Of a stretch of 64,000 nucleotides of DNA, positions 1-9,192 are shown piece after piece (positions within the stretch are counted from its first letter, which is position 1; each line of letters starts with the position of its first letter). The notes beneath the pieces are model-generated. The model did no database searches and was not told the origin of the DNA. It was given only the letters and a program-made list of their open reading frames with translations. Source of the stretch: Cystobacter fuscus (lineage in GTDB: Bacteria > Myxococcota > Myxococcia > Myxococcales > Myxococcaceae). Both the position numbers and the translations under genes were made by a program. Where the stretch lies: positions 496,001-560,000 of the forward strand of contig NZ_CP022098.1 in assembly GCF_002305875.1 (NCBI RefSeq), read 5' to 3'.

Positions 1-1772
1 CGCAGCTCGACCCGCACCAGGCTCAGTGCGTGCTCCAGCAGGGGGATGACGTCCACCGTCTTGTGCTGCTCCGGCGGTGCGCGCGACAGCATGCGCAGGT
101 CCTGGACGATCGTCTTCAGCCGGTGGGCGCCATCGGCCGCCTCGGTCAGCGCCTCGAGCACGTCCGCCACTTCCGTGGACAGGGCATGGTCCTGGGAGCG
201 CAGCACCTCCGCCACGCGCGTGAGCTCCTCGCGCGCGAAGCCGATGTTGGCCAGCATGTAGGCGAGGGGATTGCCCATCTCGTGGCCCACCGCTCCGGCC
301 AGCGAGCCCAGTGCCGCCAGCCGGTCCGCCTTGAAGAGCTGCGCCTCCATCTGCTTGCGCACCGTCACGTCCTTGGCGAACACCCGCAGGCGCTCGGGGT
401 CCACCAGGTGCGTCACCGTCAGCTCCCAGTGGCGGCCCTCCCAGTGGACGCTCGGCGTGTCGCCCGTCGAGGCGCGCCGGGCCGCCGCGAGCGAGGCCTC
501 CACCACCGGATGTCGGGGGCCGCGCGGGAACAAGTCCGTGAAGGCCTTGTGCGCCGCGGGGTTGGCGTAGTGCAGGACGCCGTCCGGGCCCAACTCCAGC
601 ATGGGCTCGGGGTGCAGCAGTGAGAAGGAGGCCAGGCGGTAGAGTCGCTCTTCCTGGGCGCGCAGCTCGGTGACGTCGCACACCAGCACCGCCGTGGTGG
701 CCTCCCGCGCGGGGTCCGTGGGAGTCCGCAGGGTGGCCTCGGCCGCGAACCAGCGTGTCTCCCCCTCCACCTCCAGGCGGTACTCCACCCGGCCGCCACC
801 ACTGTGCCGCGCCGAGCGCGCGAGCGCCGCCAACGCGCCTCCCGCCTCCATGCCGAGGGCCTCCCCCAGGGGCCGTCCCTCCGCCTCGCGCACGTCCCGC
901 CCGAACGCCCTGCCCGTGGGCGTCCAGAGACGCAGGCAGCGCTGCTCGGCATCCACCTCCGCCGCCAGGTAGTCCGTCTGCCGCACGGCGCGGGGCATGT
1001 GGGGGCGCGGGGTGGCCTCCGAGGCGAGGACGAAGCCCTCGCTGTCGAAGAGGCCCAGCATCGGCTCGAGTCCGCCCGTGCTGCCGGCGAGCGAGGTGAG
1101 CACGGACACCAGCGTGGCCGTGTCCGCCTCGCTCAGGCGGGAGGTGATGATGAGTCCGTCGGCGGGCGTGGCGTGGGTGTAGGCGAAGGGCAGGAGCTGG
1201 CGCTCGTCCGCGCCCAGGTGCTCGGCGAGGTAGGCACGTACGGTGTCCTCCTCGGGGTGGCTCGCATAGATGGCGGCCACGTCCGCCTCGCCCTCGAGCA
1301 CCGCCAGCAGGGCCTTGCGGTAGGTGCCGAAGAAGCGCTCCTCGCGAAAGGTGTCCGCGGGAGGATGGCCACTCTCCGTGAGGTAGCGCGTGGGCAGCAG
1401 GTAGCCCGCCGTGGAGCGCGGGGCCACCCAGGCGGCGCGCGTGCCCTCGAGCGTGCCCAACGTGAGCGGCCGCGACGCCCGGCACAGCAGCGCCGAGTAG
1501 TAGCTGCCCTGTCCGGCCCGCACCGCGCGCAGCACCGCCCGGGCGCGCGACTCGAAGTGGGTGCATTGCTCGGCGGTGCCCCAGACCAGCTCCACCCGCT
1601 CCGCGGCCAGCTCCCGCTCCAACACCTCGTAGGACGGCGCGATCTCCACCAGGATGGGGCGTCCCAGCCGCTGGGCGAGCGCCCGGCTGAACAGCTCGGC
1701 ACGCACGTGCTCCTTCACCTCTCCCAGCGAGGGCGAGAGAAGAAAGCGGATGGGCGTGGCCGTCAGGCTCAT
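1..1772 (-). CDS. Hybrid-sensor histidine kinase, N-terminal part (PhnD-like domain, PAS, HisKA); cut by window edge
   Basis: The ATG is at 1772 and the frame stays open to base 1, so about 590 residues are visible and the ATPase domain lies outside. Residues 1-235 look like a PhnD/SsuA-type substrate-binding protein ('RPILVEIAPSYEV', 'VELVWGTAEQC', 'GEADVAAIY'), but there is no signal peptide or membrane segment, so the domain should sit in the cytoplasm. Two PAS-like stretches follow (about 250-370 and 385-480). A HisKA phospho-acceptor box 'AVGHEMGNPLAYM' puts the histidine at residue 497. The family autophosphorylates on this histidine and passes phosphate to a receiver; no partner receiver is adjacent in view. 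It is divergent from the Kelch gene. The kinase call is firm; the ligand is unknown. Confidence 0.85.
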   Translation of the reverse strand, partial: MSLTATPIRFLLSPSLGEVKEHVRAELFSRALAQRLGRPILVEIAPSYEVLERELAAERVELVWGTAEQCTHFESRARAVLRAVRAGQGSYYSALLCRASRPLTLGTLEGTRAAWVAPRSTAGYLLPTRYLTESGHPPADTFREERFFGTYRKALLAVLEGEADVAAIYASHPEEDTVRAYLAEHLGADERQLLPFAYTHATPADGLIITSRLSEADTATLVSVLTSLAGSTGGLEPMLGLFDSEGFVLASEATPRPHMPRAVRQTDYLAAEVDAEQRCLRLWTPTGRAFGRDVREAEGRPLGEALGMEAGGALAALARSARHSGGGRVEYRLEVEGETRWFAAEATLRTPTDPAREATTAVLVCDVTELRAQEERLYRLASFSLLHPEPMLELGPDGVLHYANPAAHKAFTDLFPRGPRHPVVEASLAAARRASTGDTPSVHWEGRHWELTVTHLVDPERLRVFAKDVTVRKQMEAQLFKADRLAALGSLAGAVGHEMGNPLAYMLANIGFAREELTRVAEVLRSQDHALSTEVADVLEALTEAADGAHRLKTIVQDLRMLSRAPPEQHKTVDVIPLLEHALSLVRVEL

Positions 1773-2115
1773 GGGCGGGATCTCTCCTGATGGACTCCGA
1801 TCGGAGAGCGGAAGCGTCCCCCTCCGCGCGGAGACGGCGGATCATGCCGGACATCCAGGGCGCGCGCATCTCACCCCCAGGCCGGGTCCGAGCCCTCCAC
1901 GCTCCCTTCCTCGGTGCCCGGACGACGCTCGCTCCGCCGTGGATCCACCCTGCTCCGACGCGAGGCGACGCGACGCGGCAGGGCCCCTCGTCCCACCGCC
2001 GGAGTGGGTGGGATGTCGGGAGATAAACCATTGGAATCACTGGGAAAGTCCGCCCCGGAGATGTCAGACCCGGAGGGTACGACCGTCCTTCACCCGAAGA
2101 GGGGAGGACCAGGTC
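1773..2115. other. Intergenic region between divergent genes, no gene seen
   Basis: These 343 bases separate the divergent sensor kinase and the Kelch gene and should hold both promoters. Open frames crossing it lack convincing starts and have no recognisable product. The last 80 bases are less GC-rich (around 2020-2060), which fits a promoter, but no clear -35/-10 pair is visible. Confidence 0.4.
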
Positions 2116-3786
2116 ATGACGAGGGTTGGGTGCGCCGCGTGGGCGCTCTTCGCGCTGCTGTTCGTGTGCCTCCCGGCTTGGGCCGGGGGGCCGCTCGTGG
2201 CGCTGGAGGGCGGCCGGGTGTTGGCGGTGGGAGGGCAGGAGGGCGGCCGGGCGCTCGCGGGTTGTGAGGCGTACGAGCCCGGCACGGGCTCCTGGCGGAC
2301 CACGGGGGCGATGCGCACCGCCCGGCGCCACCCCGCCGCGGTGCGGATGGCGGACGGGCGGGTGCTGGTGGTGGGGGGCGTGTCGGCCTCGGGCGTGCTG
2401 GCGAGCTGCGAGGTGTACGAGCCGGCGACGGGCCGGTGGTCGCGCGTGGCGGACCTGACCGAGGCGCGCGCGGAGGCGGAGGCGGTGGTGTTGCCGGATG
2501 GTCGGGTGCTGGTGGCGGGCGGTGTGGACGCGGATCGGCTCCCGGTGCGCTCGGCGGAGCTGTACGACCCGGCGACGGGCCGGTGGACGCGCACGGGCTC
2601 GCCGGCGTCGTCGCGGCAGGGCGCGGGGACGGCGGTGGTGCTCGACAGCGGCGAGGTGCTCTTCGTGGGCGGACTGCTCGCGGAGCTGTACGACCCGGCC
2701 AGCGGCCAGTGGCGCAAGGCGGGCCCGGTGGGGGGCGCGGCGGGCACGCACCGCTCGGGACACTCGGTGACGCGTCTGCCGGATGGGCGGGTGCTGGTGG
2801 TGGGGGGCACGACGGCGCGCGCGGCGGCCACGGCGGAGGTGTACGACCCGGCGAGCGGTGAGTGGCGGCAGGTGGCGTCGCCCGGCGTGCCGCGCGAGGG
2901 GCATGGGGCGATGGTGACGGAGGATGGACGCGTGCGGGTGGCGGGCGGCTTCCACATGAAGAAGGGCGCGCTCGCGTCGGTGGAGACGTACGACCCGGTG
3001 TCGGACACCTGGAGCGTGGAGCCGTCGCTCGGGGCGGCGCGCAGGGGAGCGGTGCTGGTGCCCCAGCCGGATGGCGCGGTGCTGGTGGTGGGTGGCTCGA
3101 GCGAGCCGACGGGGGGCCCGCCCGTGAGCGAGCGGTATGTGCCGGAGCGGTGTCTGCCCTTGACGTGCGCGAGCGCGGGCCGCGCGTGTGGCGAGCCGCC
3201 GGATGGCTGTGGGGGCACGTTGTCGTGCGGCCCCTGCGAGGAGGCGCCCCGGTGTGGCGAGGAGGGGTGTGGCGTGGAGCGCGCCGTGTTCGATGCCGTG
3301 TTGGGCGTGCCCCGGTGTGGCGAGGCGGGCGCCGGGTGTGACTCGGTGGGCCTGTTGGCGGGACGCGGGCTGCTCGGTCCGGAGCCCCACGCGCCCAACA
3401 CGTTGGGTGGCTCGTGCGCGGACGGGCAGGGGGGCACGCACGCGCGGGACGAGGCGCTCGATGGTCTGCGGGTGATCGCCGAGGAGCGGGAGGGGCTGTC
3501 ACCGGGAAGGCGCGTGCGGGTGGAGGCCACGGTGTGGGCGTACGCGCGGCCGGGAGTGAACCGGTTGGACCTGTACGCCGCGGCGGATGCGCGCGCTCCG
3601 GAGTGGATGCACCTGGCGACGCTCACGCCGGGCCGCGCGGGGGCCCAGGTGCTGACGGCCACGTACGTGTTGCCGGTGGGGACGTTGCAGGCACTCCGGG
3701 GCGTGTTCCGCTACGCGGGCAGCGCCGAGCCGTGTCCGGAGGGCGTCTTCGACGACGTGGATGATCTCGTCTTCACCACGCGGTGA
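2116..3786 (+). CDS. Secreted Kelch-repeat protein with Cys-rich segment
   Basis: The start at ATG 2116 is chosen because it follows 'gaggaccagg' and gives a clean signal peptide of about 23 residues ('ALFALLFVCLPAWA'). The frame is open further upstream but that part is not protein-like. Residues 25-350 are about six Kelch blades with the repeated 'GRVLVVGG' and 'YDPATGRW' pattern, predicting a beta-propeller. A Cys-rich linker (about 355-405, 'CGGTLSCGPC') of the sort common in myxobacterial surface proteins leads to a 150-residue C-terminal domain that I do not recognise. Likely exported and used for binding; no catalytic residues were identified. Confidence 0.85.
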   Translation: MTRVGCAAWALFALLFVCLPAWAGGPLVALEGGRVLAVGGQEGGRALAGCEAYEPGTGSWRTTGAMRTARRHPAAVRMADGRVLVVGGVSASGVLASCEVYEPATGRWSRVADLTEARAEAEAVVLPDGRVLVAGGVDADRLPVRSAELYDPATGRWTRTGSPASSRQGAGTAVVLDSGEVLFVGGLLAELYDPASGQWRKAGPVGGAAGTHRSGHSVTRLPDGRVLVVGGTTARAAATAEVYDPASGEWRQVASPGVPREGHGAMVTEDGRVRVAGGFHMKKGALASVETYDPVSDTWSVEPSLGAARRGAVLVPQPDGAVLVVGGSSEPTGGPPVSERYVPERCLPLTCASAGRACGEPPDGCGGTLSCGPCEEAPRCGEEGCGVERAVFDAVLGVPRCGEAGAGCDSVGLLAGRGLLGPEPHAPNTLGGSCADGQGGTHARDEALDGLRVIAEEREGLSPGRRVRVEATVWAYARPGVNRLDLYAAADARAPEWMHLATLTPGRAGAQVLTATYVLPVGTLQALRGVFRYAGSAEPCPEGVFDDVDDLVFTTR

Positions 3787-3824
3787 GCGCGGGGGCGGGG
3801 GCCGCGTGCGAAGCTGCGCGGCCC

Positions 3825-5216
3825 ATGATGACTCCCTGGCTCCGGCTTCTCGCCCCTCTCTTCCTCCTCTCCTCCGCCTGCGCCGTCACCGCGCCCGCCG
3901 CGCGCCCGGTGTCTCCCGCCACGCCCGAGCGTCCCTTTGGCACCCTGCGCGAGCAGGCCGAGCGGCAACAGGCGTGGTTGCGCGAGCGGATGGACGAGGC
4001 TCTGCCCGCGCTCATGCGCCAGTACGGCGTGGAGATGTGGGTGGTCTCCATGCGCGAGTACAACGAGGATCCCGTCTTCCCGGCGCTCGTGGCGCCCACG
4101 ACGTTCGCCGCGCGCCGCCGCACCATCTACGTCTTCCATGATCGCGGCCCGGAGCGGGGCGTGGGGCGGCTCGCGTTGGGGGGCGGCACGCAGGGCGGTG
4201 TGTACGAGTCGCGCCGCGCGGTCCAGCAGGTGGACAGAGGGGGCACCACGCGGCAGGCGGAGCTGTGGGGCCCGGATCAATGGCAGATGCTCAAGACGGT
4301 GCTCGAGGAGCGGCAGCCGAAGAGCATCGCCATCGACGTGTCGCGCACGTTCGCCTTCGCGGACGGGCTGACGCATGGCGAGTACGAGGGCATGGCCGGG
4401 GCGCTGGGCCCCGAGTGGATGTCCCGGATGAAGCCCGCCGAGGGGCTCGCGGTGGACGTGCTCGGGTGGCGCGGCGCGGACGAGGCGCGCTTCTACACGG
4501 AGCTGACCCGGCTCGCGTGGGACATCATCCAGACGGGGTTCTCCAGCGAGGTCATCCAGCCGGGCAAGACGCGCACGAGCGACGTGGTGTGGTGGATGCG
4601 CCAGCGGGTGAACGACCTGGGCCTGGGCACGTGGTTCCAGCCGTCGGTGGAGGTGCAGCGGCGGGGCAGGACGGAGCAGGACCTGGGCGAGTCGCCCGTC
4701 ATCGAGCGGGGCGACGTGCTGCACTGCGACTTCGGGGTGACGGCGCTGCGGCTCAACACGGACACCCAGCACATGGGCTACGTGCTGCGCGAGGGCGAGA
4801 CGGACGTGCCCGCGGGGCTGAAGCAGGCGCTCGCGCGCTCCAACCGGCTGCAGGACATCGTCGTCGAGGAGCTGCGCCCGGGCCGCACGGGCAATGAGAT
4901 CCTCCGCGCCTCGCGCGAGCGCATGAAGGCCGAGGGGCTCGACGGCACGGTGTACTCGCACCCCATTGGCCTGAACGGACATGGGGCGGGGCCGATGATT
5001 GGCCTGTGGGACCGGCAGGAGGGCGTGCCGGGCAATGGGGACCACCGGGTGATGCCCTCCTCGTGGTTCTCCATCGAGCTCCAGGTGACGAGCCCCGTGC
5101 CCGAGTGGGATGGGCAGCGCGTGCGCTCGGCGCAGGAGGAGGACGTCATCCTCGACGCCGAGGGCCGCGTGCACTGGGCCCATTCGCGGCAGACGGCCTT
5201 CCATCTGGTGCGCTGA
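3825..5216 (+). CDS. M24-family (Xaa-Pro aminopeptidase-like) lipoprotein
   Basis: The start at ATG 3825 gives a lipoprotein signal with lipobox 'LLSSAC' (Cys 19). An earlier in-frame start at 3783 would overlap the Kelch stop and place extra residues before the signal, so it is disfavoured. The protein of 463 residues has an N-terminal creatinase-like half and a C-terminal pita-bread metallopeptidase half. Candidate metal ligands are all present: D302 ('HCDFG'), D313 ('NTDTQH'), H386 ('NGHGAGP'), E418 ('SIELQ') and E438/E439. The family cleaves an N-terminal residue before proline or related substrates using two metal ions. It would act anchored in the cell envelope. Substrate unknown. Confidence 0.85.
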   Translation: MMTPWLRLLAPLFLLSSACAVTAPAARPVSPATPERPFGTLREQAERQQAWLRERMDEALPALMRQYGVEMWVVSMREYNEDPVFPALVAPTTFAARRRTIYVFHDRGPERGVGRLALGGGTQGGVYESRRAVQQVDRGGTTRQAELWGPDQWQMLKTVLEERQPKSIAIDVSRTFAFADGLTHGEYEGMAGALGPEWMSRMKPAEGLAVDVLGWRGADEARFYTELTRLAWDIIQTGFSSEVIQPGKTRTSDVVWWMRQRVNDLGLGTWFQPSVEVQRRGRTEQDLGESPVIERGDVLHCDFGVTALRLNTDTQHMGYVLREGETDVPAGLKQALARSNRLQDIVVEELRPGRTGNEILRASRERMKAEGLDGTVYSHPIGLNGHGAGPMIGLWDRQEGVPGNGDHRVMPSSWFSIELQVTSPVPEWDGQRVRSAQEEDVILDAEGRVHWAHSRQTAFHLVR

Positions 5217-5352
5217 AGGCCGCCCGGGGCCGGGCGAGGGACCTGGCGGACCCGCCAGCCAGGGAGGCGGGCGGACGCCCGATTATCCGGAAATAAACCT
5301 GACGCGGCGCGGCAGGTGGTCGATCTGGCCGATGGTCTCCACTCTTGGGGCC

Positions 5353-6708
5353 ATGGACCACAAGGATCAGCATCACGTCGTCATCGTCGGGGCGGGCTTC
5401 GGGGGACTCCAGGCCGCGCGCAAGCTGCAGAAGGCCCCCGTCAAGGTGACGGTGGTGGATCGCTACAACCACCACCTCTTCCAGCCACTGCTCTACCAGG
5501 TGGCGACCGCCGTGCTCAGCCCCGCGGACATCTCCGCGCCCATCCGCAGCATCCTGCGCGGTCGCAACACCCAGGTGCTGCTGGCCGAGGCGCGCTCGGT
5601 GGACGCGGCGCGCAAGGTGCTCGTGTGCGACGGCGGCGAGGTGCCCTATGACACGCTGGTGCTCGCCACGGGCGCCACGCACTCGTACTTCAACCACCCC
5701 GAGTGGGCCAACGTCGCCCCGGGCCTCAAGACGCTCAACGACGCGGTGGCCATCCGCGAGCGCGTCCTCTTGTCGCTCGAGGCCGCCGAGCGCGAGACGG
5801 ATCCCTCGCTCCAGGCCGAGTGGCTCACCTTCGTCATCATCGGCGGTGGCCCCACGGGCGTGGAGCTGGCGGGAGCCATCTCGTACATGCTGCGCCACTC
5901 GCTGCCCCGCGACTTCCGCCGCATCGACACCACCAAGGCCCGCGTGCTGCTCCTGGAGGGCCTGCCGCGCGTGCTCACCCAGTACCCCGAGCCGCTCTCG
6001 GAGAAGGCGCGCAAGGATTTGGAGAAGCTGGGCGTGGAGGTGCACACCGGCTCCATGGTGACGGGCGTGGACGAGCGGGGCGTGAGCGTGGGCGAGCAGC
6101 GCATTCCCGCGCGCACGGTGCTCTGGGGCGCGGGCGTGGCGGCCTCGAAGCTCGTGCGCTCGCTCGACGTGCCGCTCGACAAGGCGGGCCGCGTGAAGGT
6201 GGATGCCACGCTCACGGTGCCCGGCCACGAGGACATCTTCGTGCTGGGGGACGTGGCGTCGCTCGTGCAGGACGGCAAGCCCGTGCCGGGCATCGCCCCG
6301 GCGGCCATGCAGATGGGCCGGCACGTGGCGAGGAACATCCGCCTGCGCCTCGAGGGCAAGCCCCTGCGACCCTTCCACTACGCGGACAAGGGCAGCTTCG
6401 CCGTCATCGGCCGGGGCTACGCCGTGGGCCTCGTCTTCAACAAGCTGAAGATGAGCGGCCTGCCGGCGTGGATGATGTGGGCCGGCATCCACATCGCCTA
6501 CCTCGTGGGCTTCCGCAACCGCCTGGCGGTGATGCTCAACTGGGCCTTCACCTTCCTCACCCGGGGGCGCGACGTGCGGCTCATCACCGGCGCGTACGCG
6601 CCGCACCTGCCACCGTTCTCCAAGAACGCCGAGCCTCCCGCGCTCCCGCTCCCCGAGGCGGCGCCCCCTCCACCCGCGCACGACGCGGGGGCTTCTCCCG
6701 TTCACTGA
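5353..6708 (+). CDS. Type II NADH dehydrogenase-like FAD/NAD(P) oxidoreductase
   Basis: The 451-residue protein begins with an FAD-binding Rossmann motif ('VIVGAGFGGL', residues 9-18) and has a second dinucleotide motif ('IIGGGPTGVELAG', near 160) for NADH. The 'VLGDVAS' segment that contacts FAD follows near residue 300. The C-terminal third carries hydrophobic and amphipathic stretches ('WMMWAGIHIAYLV') typical of the membrane-bound NDH-2 group, which passes electrons from NADH to quinone without pumping protons. The start is taken at ATG 5353; an in-frame ATG at 5332 would add seven residues and cannot be ruled out. The tail is Pro/Ala-rich and probably disordered. Confidence 0.85.
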   Translation: MDHKDQHHVVIVGAGFGGLQAARKLQKAPVKVTVVDRYNHHLFQPLLYQVATAVLSPADISAPIRSILRGRNTQVLLAEARSVDAARKVLVCDGGEVPYDTLVLATGATHSYFNHPEWANVAPGLKTLNDAVAIRERVLLSLEAAERETDPSLQAEWLTFVIIGGGPTGVELAGAISYMLRHSLPRDFRRIDTTKARVLLLEGLPRVLTQYPEPLSEKARKDLEKLGVEVHTGSMVTGVDERGVSVGEQRIPARTVLWGAGVAASKLVRSLDVPLDKAGRVKVDATLTVPGHEDIFVLGDVASLVQDGKPVPGIAPAAMQMGRHVARNIRLRLEGKPLRPFHYADKGSFAVIGRGYAVGLVFNKLKMSGLPAWMMWAGIHIAYLVGFRNRLAVMLNWAFTFLTRGRDVRLITGAYAPHLPPFSKNAEPPALPLPEAAPPPPAHDAGASPVH

Positions 6709-6734
6709 AGCGCCAGGACGCCGGGTGGGGCCCG

Positions 6735-7676
6735 TCAGTCGGCCTCGCCCGTGGCGAAGGCGGCGCCCGCCAGCAGCCGCAGGGAGGGCATGTCGATGGC
6801 GCTGCCCAGTCCGGGGCCGCCCAGGAAGTAGAGCGCCACGCCCGGCCCGAGGTGCTTGCGCACGCCGATGAGCACCTCGGCGCTGGTCCGCCCGCCCTGG
6901 AGCGGCACGTTGAGGAGCACGCTCACCTCGGGCCGGGTGGCGGTGTCGTTCTGTCCTCGCGAGGTGACGGTGGCACCCAGGCGCAGCTCGCTGCCCATCA
7001 CGTCGTGCTCCCGGCGGGTGAGGGGAGACAGGTCATACCGGGGGCGCAGCAGGGCACCCACCTCGCCGCCCACCTGGAAGCCCTCGCCCACGAATCCGGC
7101 CTGGAGCCGGGGCGCCAGCGCGTAGCGGTCCCGGCCGAGCAGCTCCGTCCGTCCCACGGGCAGCGCGGACGCGAGCTCCGCCGCCACGTTCACCGGAGCC
7201 CCCTCGCTCATGCGCCACAGCGCCGCGCGCACCACCAGCCAGGGCTCGTCGAGGCCTCCTCCCTCGGGCGGTGTCAGGTCCATGAAGCGCTGTCCGCGCT
7301 GGCCGACGATGTAGGTCAGATGCGCGCCGAACTGCAGCCAGGGCAGCACTCCCACGGCCGCGGCGACATGCCCGGAGAACTTGTTCTCCACCAGCCCAGA
7401 CGTGTTGACGCCCGGATCCCAGGTGCGCAGGAAGTTCAGCGGGAGGTGCTCGTAGTGGCCCTGGAGTGACACCCGCACGACGCCGGGCGCCAGCGTGCGG
7501 CCCGTGCCCACCACGAGCGAGCCCAGTCCGGAGGGCTCCAGGTGCAGGCGTTGCAGCTCGAAGGTGGGCAGGGTGGGGGGTGATTGGGCCTCGCCCACGC
7601 CAGCGAGGAGCAGGACGGCGAGCGGTACAACCCATCGGAGGATCACGGGTTCGGGTCTCCTGATCGAGGCGCTCAT
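6735..7676 (-). CDS. Putative outer-membrane beta-barrel protein
   Basis: Starting at ATG 7676 gives 313 residues with a signal peptide ('ILRWVVPLAVLLLAGVGEAQ'). The rest alternates short hydrophobic strands and Gly-rich turns ('GHVAAAVGVLPWLQFGAHL', 'LQAGFVGEGFQVGGEVGAL') as in porin-like or OmpA-type barrels of myxobacteria. No OmpA peptidoglycan-binding domain follows. It is convergent with the flavoprotein gene and divergent from the chemosensory operon. Longer upstream starts exist but precede the signal peptide. Function not recognised. Confidence 0.65.
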   Translation of the reverse strand: MSASIRRPEPVILRWVVPLAVLLLAGVGEAQSPPTLPTFELQRLHLEPSGLGSLVVGTGRTLAPGVVRVSLQGHYEHLPLNFLRTWDPGVNTSGLVENKFSGHVAAAVGVLPWLQFGAHLTYIVGQRGQRFMDLTPPEGGGLDEPWLVVRAALWRMSEGAPVNVAAELASALPVGRTELLGRDRYALAPRLQAGFVGEGFQVGGEVGALLRPRYDLSPLTRREHDVMGSELRLGATVTSRGQNDTATRPEVSVLLNVPLQGGRTSAEVLIGVRKHLGPGVALYFLGGPGLGSAIDMPSLRLLAGAAFATGEAD

Positions 7677-7748
7677 CTTCGGCAGGTTCGCCCAGTTTCT
7701 CCAAGCCAACACTTCGCGACCGCGGACCTCCGACGCCCCGCTCCGGGA

Positions 7749-7778
7749 TTGACCCCCAGTGGTCAGTGCAAGATAGGT
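7749..7778 (+). promoter_or_regulatory. Candidate promoter/operator of the chemosensory operon
   Basis: A TTGACC box at 7749-7754 is followed 17-18 bases later by a weak GATAGG/ATAGGT element. Overlapping the -35 is an inverted repeat, TGACC (7750-7754) and GGTCA (7761-7765) with a 6-base spacer, which could be a repressor or activator site. This lies about 115 bases upstream of the first gene of the operon. Confidence 0.35.
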
Positions 7779-7891
7779 AGGAGGACGGGAGCAGCAGACA
7801 ATTGTCCCGGGCATTATCAAGTTTCTCGGAGCTTCAGTTCCTTTCCGGTTTTGGAAGAGAATCTCCCCGTTGAACCGCTCCAGGGAAAGCC

Positions 7892-8272
7892 ATGGCCCGC
7901 ATTCTCGTCATCGATGACAGTCCCACGGTCGCCTTGTCGATGTCCCGGCTCCTCATGGACGACGGGCATGTCGTGGAGACGGTCGACACCGTGTCGGAGC
8001 TGACGGGATACCTGAGCAGCATGCGGCCGGATCTCATCCTCCTGGACTTGCAGATGCCGAGCCTGCCCGGGGTGGAGTGGGCGGCGTTCATGCGCCGCGT
8101 CCAGCAGCGGCGCCTGTCCCTCATCATCCACTCCTGCCTGCCGTGGCAGGAGATGGAGGCCGCGGCGCAGCAGGTGGGCGCGGTGGGCATCATCCCCAAG
8201 GGCGCCTCCTCGGACGCCGCGCGCTGCATCATCAACAGCGCGTTGCGCCGCACGGCCAGGGCGCTGGGATGA
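7892..8272 (+). CDS. Single-domain response regulator (CheY-like)
   Basis: This 126-residue protein is only a receiver domain. The acidic pair D8/D9, phospho-acceptor D52 ('LLDLQMP') and conserved K103 ('IPKGAS') are present, with S81 at the usual Ser/Thr switch position. It has no output domain, so it should act by protein contact, as CheY does. It opens a chemosensory operon: its stop overlaps the ATG of the next cheW by four bases (ATGA). The ATG follows 'cagggaaagcc'. It is the likely phosphate target of the CheA encoded downstream. Confidence 0.9.
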   Translation: MARILVIDDSPTVALSMSRLLMDDGHVVETVDTVSELTGYLSSMRPDLILLDLQMPSLPGVEWAAFMRRVQQRRLSLIIHSCLPWQEMEAAAQQVGAVGIIPKGASSDAARCIINSALRRTARALG

Positions 8273-8670
8273 ACCAGCCGCTCGTGCGTGTCTCCACCGG
8301 GAGCCGGCGGTGGCTCGTGCGGGTGGAAGATCTGCAGGAGGTGGTTCCGATGATGACCCTGTCCCGGGTGGAGGGGCAGGAGGGTGGGTGCCGGGGCGTG
8401 CTCAACCTGCGCGGCGAGCTGGTTCCCGTCTTCGATGGCAACGGGCCCGAGGCCCCCCTGGAGCCCTCGCGGCTCATCCTCGTGCTGCGCGAGGCCGGAG
8501 GTACGCGGGTGGGGCTCATCGTGGACGAGGCCCACGAGGTGCTCTTCCTTCCCGAGCAGGCGCTCGCGCCGCGCCCGGTGGGGGGAGGCCGGACGCGGCG
8601 GATGGCGCTGGTGGGGGAGGAAGTCTTCAGCGTGCTGGAGCCCGGCGAGGTGGCGGCGCATGGCGGGTGA
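8269..8670 (+). CDS. cheW: CheW-like coupling protein 1
   Basis: The ATG at 8269 overlaps the preceding stop. The 133-residue protein has the CheW fold signature: 'RWLVRVEDLQEV', then 'GVLNLRGELVPVFD' and 'VGLIVDEAHEV', the two beta-barrel halves that bridge receptor and CheA. It is slightly shorter than the usual 150-170 residues. It overlaps the next cheW by 11 bases, implying translational coupling. Having two CheW proteins in one operon suggests either different array positions or a split of the usual two sub-barrels. Confidence 0.85.
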   Translation: MNQPLVRVSTGSRRWLVRVEDLQEVVPMMTLSRVEGQEGGCRGVLNLRGELVPVFDGNGPEAPLEPSRLILVLREAGGTRVGLIVDEAHEVLFLPEQALAPRPVGGGRTRRMALVGEEVFSVLEPGEVAAHGG

Positions 8671-9166
8671 GCCGGACGAGGCGCTGCTGCGCCGGCGCGC
8701 TGCCCGGTACGCGGCGCGCGGCGCGCCCGAGGTGCTCGAGGTGGTCGAGCACCTGTGTTTCAGCCGGGGCACGGGCCAGTACGCGCTCCCCCTGGAGAGC
8801 TTGCGCGAGGTGCGGCCGCGGGGCCATGTCGCGCGTGTGCCCGGGGCCTCGCCCGTGGTGGTGGGTATCTTCCAATTCCGGGGCGAGCTGCTCAGCGCGC
8901 ATGACCTGGCGGGCTGGTGGGCGCCGGAGCCGGTTGCTCGCTCGCTCGGGGAATGGCTGGTGGTGGTGGAGCACCGGGGGGCGCGTCTGGGGCTGGTGGC
9001 CGACGCCGTGGAGGGGATCGAGCGGCGGGAGGCCGGGCAGCTTGTCGCCGTGCCGGTGCTGCTCGGGGAGCGCGGGGTGTGCTTTCGTGGAGTGCTTGGC
9101 GCCCAGCGCTTGCTCATCGAGCCCGAACGGCTCTTCTCCACGCCCGCCTTCTTCCGGGCCTTCTAG
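8660..9166 (+). CDS. cheW: CheW-like coupling protein 2
   Basis: ATG 8660 lies inside the end of the first cheW. The 168-residue protein begins with a charged extension of about 30 residues ('[14 protein letters not shown]'), typical of a CheW subgroup, then the CheW core '[13 protein letters not shown]', '[17 protein letters not shown]' and '[12 protein letters not shown]'. It should link the globin-coupled receptor encoded immediately downstream to the CheA. The frame and codon bias agree with neighbouring genes. Confidence 0.85.
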   Translation: MAGEPDEALLRRRAARYAARGAPEVLEVVEHLCFSRGTGQYALPLESLREVRPRGHVARVPGASPVVVGIFQFRGELLSAHDLAGWWAPEPVARSLGEWLVVVEHRGARLGLVADAVEGIERREAGQLVAVPVLLGERGVCFRGVLGAQRLLIEPERLFSTPAFFRAF

Positions 9167-9192
9167 CGCTCACCCCGAAAGGACTCCCGCCC

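Noticed and set aside
2116-3786. Direct repeats within the Kelch gene as a possible CRISPR-like or mobile element
   Set aside because: The repeated stretches keep the reading frame and encode Kelch blades, so they are protein repeats.
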